NCBI GenBank assembly: GCA_003049465.1
Contig: PYSS01000050.1
Span: forward strand, 186,001 to 250,000
Source of the DNA: Magnaporthiopsis rhizophila
Taxonomy: Eukaryota; Ascomycota; Sordariomycetes; Magnaporthales; Magnaporthaceae
Length of the DNA: 64,000 nt
Direction of reading: 5' to 3'
The notes under the pieces are model-generated. The model had not been told where the DNA came from, did not search any database, and saw only the letters and a program-made list of their open reading frames with translations. This document shows, one piece after another, positions 59,424-64,000 of the stretch. The number at the start of each line of letters is the position of its first letter. The stretch's first letter is position 1. Made by a program: the position numbers and the translations under genes.

Positions 59424-62068
59424 AATAAAATATTTATTTTTTACCGTAACGTTATTTAGGCCCCGGTAATTAATATATATCCGAATTTTCCCCCTGGTTT
59501 TTTGGTTAAAAGGATTAAAACTGCTATTAATAATATGCTGGGGCGGATAAAGCTTTTTGGCAGATACTTATTTACGTATTTTTTTATTATGCATAATTTT
59601 TATTATAATATAGCTTGATTATAATAATACAGTAATATTTTGCCGGGTAATAATTCAATTTTATAATCGAACGGTTTATATAATAGAAGAGTATAACGTT
59701 TTATAAAAAAATAACCAGCAAAATTATGCAGTTTTTGGGGGAGTTTTTTCAGGATCTATAACGTGTGGTTTATTATTTAAATATTTTTGGATATTTTTAT
59801 CGGAAACCCGGCGTAAATATGGCACTTTTTTGATTTATTTTTAAAAGGCCTAAACCTTAAATTTAAGCTTTATACCTTTGGAAAGCTTTTATATTTAAAA
59901 ATATTTTAAAGGATTATTATTAGCATTTTTCTGGCAAAATTATTGAATAAACGGTGGTTTGGTGGGTTGTCTTTTTTTATAAGGAATTTTTTCCAAATTA
60001 TTTGCTGGATATATACGTTTTTTTGTTTGCAAAAGGTTAAAAAATTGGGTGCATTTAAAAGGTGAATTTCTATATCGGCAATTGGCGGTTTTTTAATTTT
60101 TGCCAGTATAATACTGTTTATATTTATTATTTTTGCTATTTAATCGATTATTAAATTATGATATTAAAATTATAACAGTTTCAAAATAATATTTGGGTTT
60201 TCCAACGGTTAATAATAAAAAATTATAAGTTTTGTAGTAATACCAAATATATATATTATTTTAATATATTTTGTAATATATTTTGCCAGTAATTTATTGG
60301 TAAATTAAAGAATTTTGGTTTGAAAAATTTAAATTTTGGCAAATTATAAATATATACGAATATATTATCGATAAATACCCAAAAGGAATATTTTGTATCG
60401 ACCAATAATTAATAAGGTACCGGTTGGTTTTTATAAAAAAAGTAAAGTATTAAAAAAATATTTTATTAAATTTTATAAAATAAAAATATATATTATTTTG
60501 TTTTTACCCCTTTTTTTTTTAATTTGTCCAGCGGTTTTGTGTGTAATTTTCCGCAAATTTTTTTTTTTGGATTATTATCCGCCTGTATTTTCCTATTATT
60601 TAAATTTGGCTGGGCAGATAATAATATAATATTCCGGTTATTTATATTATATATATAGGTTATTATTGTGGCGGTATTATTTTTGTGCATCGGTGAGCAA
60701 TTTTTATAGCCCGGTTGTAATTTTGCTAAAATTTATCGGGTTTTTTTTTGGGGTTGCGATCGGGCCTGGTAAATGATTGCCTAATTTTATTGCCAGGGTT
60801 ACACTATTTTGGTTCGATTTATGCATGTGGTTTGTAAAATTATTAGATAGGTTCCGGTATATTTTAACCCATCCGTTAAATTTTCGGGTTCCGGTTTGTT
60901 AATTTGGTAAATGGTGGTTTTGAAAAGTTTGGTGCTAATTTTATTTTTTAAAATTTCCATTTATATATTTACCGGGTATTCGTTTATATTTGTTAATTGG
61001 ATAAATGTGCTGATAAATTACCAAATCTGGTATTTTTTGCTTTAGGGTATCAAAATTCCGGCGAGCCGCTGTTTTGGTATTTTGGGTTTTATAAATTGGG
61101 TTAAACGGGTTGAATAAGGAGGTATAATTAACAAGGTTGCTGGTTTAGACAAAAGGGTTTTATAGGTTTATTATTATTATATTGATAGCGTTTCGGATAT
61201 GCCTGTATATATTTTTTTAAGAAGCGTTGGGCAGTGTATAATATTTGGGTTATTGGTATGCTATAAAAAGTAACGTTAAGGGTAAATTTGATATTAAATA
61301 GCGATTTTTATATAATATATTCCTTTTAGTGCTAAGCGTTAATTATATAAGTGTTTAAAAAATAAGCGGTTTGGTATTTATAAGGCGGAATATTATTATA
61401 TTTCCGGCAAAATTAGGGATTATTATTGGTAATTTGCTAATATTAAATAAAAATAAAAATAACGGTGGGATTAAAATATTTAGGGTAATAATAACTGGTA
61501 TGGTTGGAATATTAGGGTTAAACAGCGGTGGCCGGACCGGTTATTACGCCAATTATTATATTAACCGGTTATTTTCCGCGTTAAATTGTATATTTATTTT
61601 TCGAAACTGGGTTATTATTATTAATATTTCGGTAATTTTAAAATTATATTTGTTCATTTAAATTTGGCTTAATATAATTTTATTTTGGAAAATAGCAATA
61701 TTAATATTTAATATTTTCATTAATATGCCTAATTATTATATCGATATTGAAGGTTGGGCATTGTATAAATTATATCATAATTTTGCAAAATTTGTATTAT
61801 TTTCGCGGCCCAGCAGGTACTGGAGGGTATCGCACCCGCTAAGCAATTGGAATATAAAAATATAGTTTGGGGCTGAGGTATTTCGGGCTAAATCTATTAT
61901 AATGGTGTTATATTAGTATAATGCTGGGTTTTTATTATATTTGGGCGGTATAAGCGTTGGCTGCCTTTTGGAAACGTGGTGTGATTATTATAATGCTGTT
62001 TTTCGGGATCGGGGAAAAGGCGGAACGCTATCGGTGCTTTTGTATCTTTTTATTAAGGTGTAACAAAC
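59424..62068 (-). other. 5' part of nested Gypsy, probable gag/PR region
   Basis: By position this should hold leader, gag and protease upstream of RT on the minus strand. I could not read convincing motifs through the degeneration. Confidence 0.4.
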
Positions 62069-62196
62069 TGTTACGGCACAGCAGTTGGGTATTAGCTTAA
62101 AAATTTGTTATTGCATAAAGAGGAAGGTCCGCTGGCTCCGTAAGTAGCCGGCGGATCACTGGCTAAATACAGGTGTGCGGGCTTGGTCCTGTGACA
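62069..62196 (-). repeat. 5' LTR of nested Gypsy (128 bp)
   Basis: Starts TGTTACGGCACAGCAGTTGG and ends GTCCTGTGACA, followed by the target duplication tccaa. Confidence 0.93.
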
Positions 62197-64000
62197 TCCA
62201 ATTTTATTGGGGGATACAAAAACAAAAGGTTTTTAATTTATTAAAGGAAATTATAATATAAAAACTAATATTAATTTTATCAAACGCAAATAAGCCTTTT
62301 AAAATTAAAATTAATATATTAAATTTTGCAATTAAAGCTTAATTTAGCCAATAAAACAATATTAAAAAGTTACACCTTTATATTTTCCTAATATATAAAT
62401 TCAACAAATCGAAGTTAAATTACCTAATTTATATTAAAAGGTTTATAGCTATTATTTAAGCATTAAAAAAAGAGAAAATATATTTATACCAAATAAACCA
62501 CCAAATTATAATTTATACAAATTATAAAAATTTTATACATTTTATTATTTGCCAAACTTTAAATAAACAACAAATCCGGTGGAATCAGTTTTTCCAAAAC
62601 TATAATTTTTGGATTAAATATAAAAAAGGTTCGGAAAACGGACGGGCAAATGCTTTAAGCCGCAAATTAAACCATAAAAACAAAACACCGCCAAAAATGC
62701 ACATAATTTTAACATAACAGCTAAATAAATCCTTAATTCCAGTATAACAGATACTGGCAAAAACCGCACCTTAAAAAAACTGAATTTTTGAAAGGATCCA
62801 ATAAATCCACAGTTAATTGGCCCATAAATATTAAAAAATAACCAAAACCTAGAAAAAACTACAACAGTAGCACGAATTTACTAAAACCCAAATTGCGGTT
62901 CGTAGAGCAATAAAAAATTGTAAAAGTTGCGCTAAAAATAAGGCCAGCAAATATAAGCTTTATAAATTATTTTAGCCCTTACTAACGCTTAATAAAATAT
63001 AGCAAAAAATTATAATAGATTTTATAATTAAGCTTTTTAATTTAAAAAAGCTTTTAATAAATATTTAGTATAATAATATTCTAATAATAATAAATAAATT
63101 TATTAAATACACCTTATTCCTATCCTACAAAAAAAGTAGCAATATTGCAAAATTAATGTATATTTTTATAAAAAACGTAAATTTAAAACACGGAACACCC
63201 AATAAATTAATTACAAATCGAAATAAACTATTTATTAGCAAATTTTAAAAAGCCTTAATGGCTAAACTTGGAGCAAAATATGCATTATTAACAGTTTATT
63301 ATCCCGAAACAGATAAGCAAATAAAACGAACAAATTAAATTATAAAGCAATATTTACAATATTTTATTAATTATAAACAAAATAACTGGGTATAATTATT
63401 TTTATAGCTTATTTGCTTATAACAGTTTAATATATGAAAATACAAAAATTACTCCGTTTTTTGCAAATTACGGGTTTATATTTACGGTATATCAAAAACC
63501 CAAAAAAAGCTCCAATAGCGGAAATACAGGTTGCCAAAATAACCAAATTATACCAGCACTTGTAAAAAAAAGCTCAAGGAACTATAAAAGCGAATATCCA
63601 CCGAGATAAATAAGAAAAGGCTCAAGAAACTAATCTTTAAAAATAAGAATAATATTTATCTTTTGCGCCGTAATATCAAAATAAAACGGCCAAATAATAA
63701 GCTGAATTATAAAAATTCGGACCGTTTAAAATTAAAAAGGTAATTTTGCCAGTTAATTACAAATTTTAATTACCGCCAATTATAAAAATCCATCCTATTT
63801 TTTATTTTTCCCTGCTAAAATCAGCACCGTCTGGTTTAAAAAGCACGGAATTAATAAAAATTAACCCAAACCAGAAATAAAAAATCAAAAAAATCCTTGA
63901 TAACAAAATATATTACCGCAAATAATAGTACCTGGTTAAATAGGCAGGATAAAAGCACGAATATAATATGTGGAAAAAAAAACGAATTTTGGAAATTGCC
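62197..64000 (+). pseudogene. Chromodomain-Gypsy pol, right half (RNase H, integrase, chromodomain)
   Basis: Resumes after the nested element. An RNase H end reads GSENGRANALSRK (62629-62667), where the family has D at the N before ALSR. The integrase core lies at about 62,980-63,330 (QKIIIDFI, TPNKLITNRNKLFISKF with D read as N, and YYPETDKQIKRTN). A chromodomain-like segment from about 63,890 reads KILDNKIYYR, YLVK, stop, AG, stop, KHEYNMWKKKRILEIA, with Trp and Tyr codons turned into stops. The copy runs off the end of the window, so its 3' LTR is not seen. Confidence 0.87.

Larger units (their letters stand above)
54604..62196 (-). mobile_element. Nested Gypsy element with short LTRs, 7,593 bp
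   Basis: Bounded by two direct repeats of 128 bp (54604-54731 and 62069-62196) and flanked by the 5-bp duplication tccaa (54599-54603 and 62197-62201). RT (59.42-58.94 kb) and integrase (57.72-57.50) are on the minus strand, so the right LTR is the 5' LTR. It differs in family from the 7.2-kb element. It sits inside a pol gene whose two halves lie on either side. Confidence 0.94.

Noticed and set aside
1..64000. tRNA, rRNA and CRISPR features
   Set aside because: No cloverleaf with a proper B box (for example the GGTTCGAAAC at about 23,243 lacks the right continuation), no rRNA-like sequence and no regularly spaced repeats were seen. A covariance-model scan was not possible.

Overview
This is nuclear DNA of a filamentous ascomycete (Pezizomycotina, most likely a Sordariomycete). 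The evidence is short spliceosomal introns with GTRNGT donors and CTRAC-type branch sites, GC-rich exons, fungus-specific families (Zn2Cys6 factor, Fzo1, Nha1, fungal ADF-H protein), and a block of transposons degraded in the style of repeat-induced point mutation (RIP). The species cannot be fixed from the sequence alone.

Positions 1-41,220 are gene-rich, with ten confidently recognised housekeeping or regulatory genes and one unidentified membrane protein. In order: an unidentified single-TM protein (+); RanBP1 (+, five exons); the YEATS protein Taf14 (+, six exons); a large Zn2Cys6 transcription factor (+, three exons); an ADF-H (cofilin-like) actin-binding protein of about 1,335 aa (-); a Ptc1-like PP2C phosphatase (-); the ESCRT-III subunit Vps2/Did4 (-, 6-nt first exon); mitofusin Fzo1 (+); Tom22 (-); the Na+/H+ antiporter Nha1 (-); Pif1 helicase (+); and the decapping activator Edc3 (-). 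Splice structures were set by eye from frame continuity and family conservation. A degenerate 1.5-kb Tc1/mariner element with TIRs and a TA duplication lies in the shared Nha1/Pif1 upstream region.

At about 41.4 kb, under 200 bp upstream of the Edc3 start codon, composition switches abruptly to very AT-rich DNA that runs to the end of the window. This is a nest of degraded transposons in at least four layers. A hAT-family transposase relic (minus strand, in two pieces at about 41.48-41.66 and 49.06-49.54 kb) is split by a 187-bp solo LTR (TSD gatgt/gatat). That solo LTR is split by a complete 7,213-bp Gypsy element with 481-bp LTRs (41,699-48,911; TSD ccaaa). A second LTR of the solo-LTR family, in the opposite orientation (49,541-49,729), begins a plus-strand Gypsy relic whose gag, protease, RT and RNase H can be read to about 53.16 kb. 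Next to it is a chromodomain-type Gypsy pol (53.17-54.60 and 62.20-64.00 kb) interrupted by an intact-ended 7,593-bp Gypsy element with 128-bp LTRs (54,604-62,196; TSD tccaa). Catalytic Asp codons read Asn, Trp codons read stop and a zinc-knuckle His reads Tyr, all C-to-T or G-to-A type changes.

The euchromatic genes do not form a pathway or biosynthetic cluster, although Fzo1 and Tom22, both mitochondrial outer-membrane proteins, are convergent neighbours. The most notable structure is the transposon nest and the RIP-like gradient inside the LTRs of its best-preserved element.
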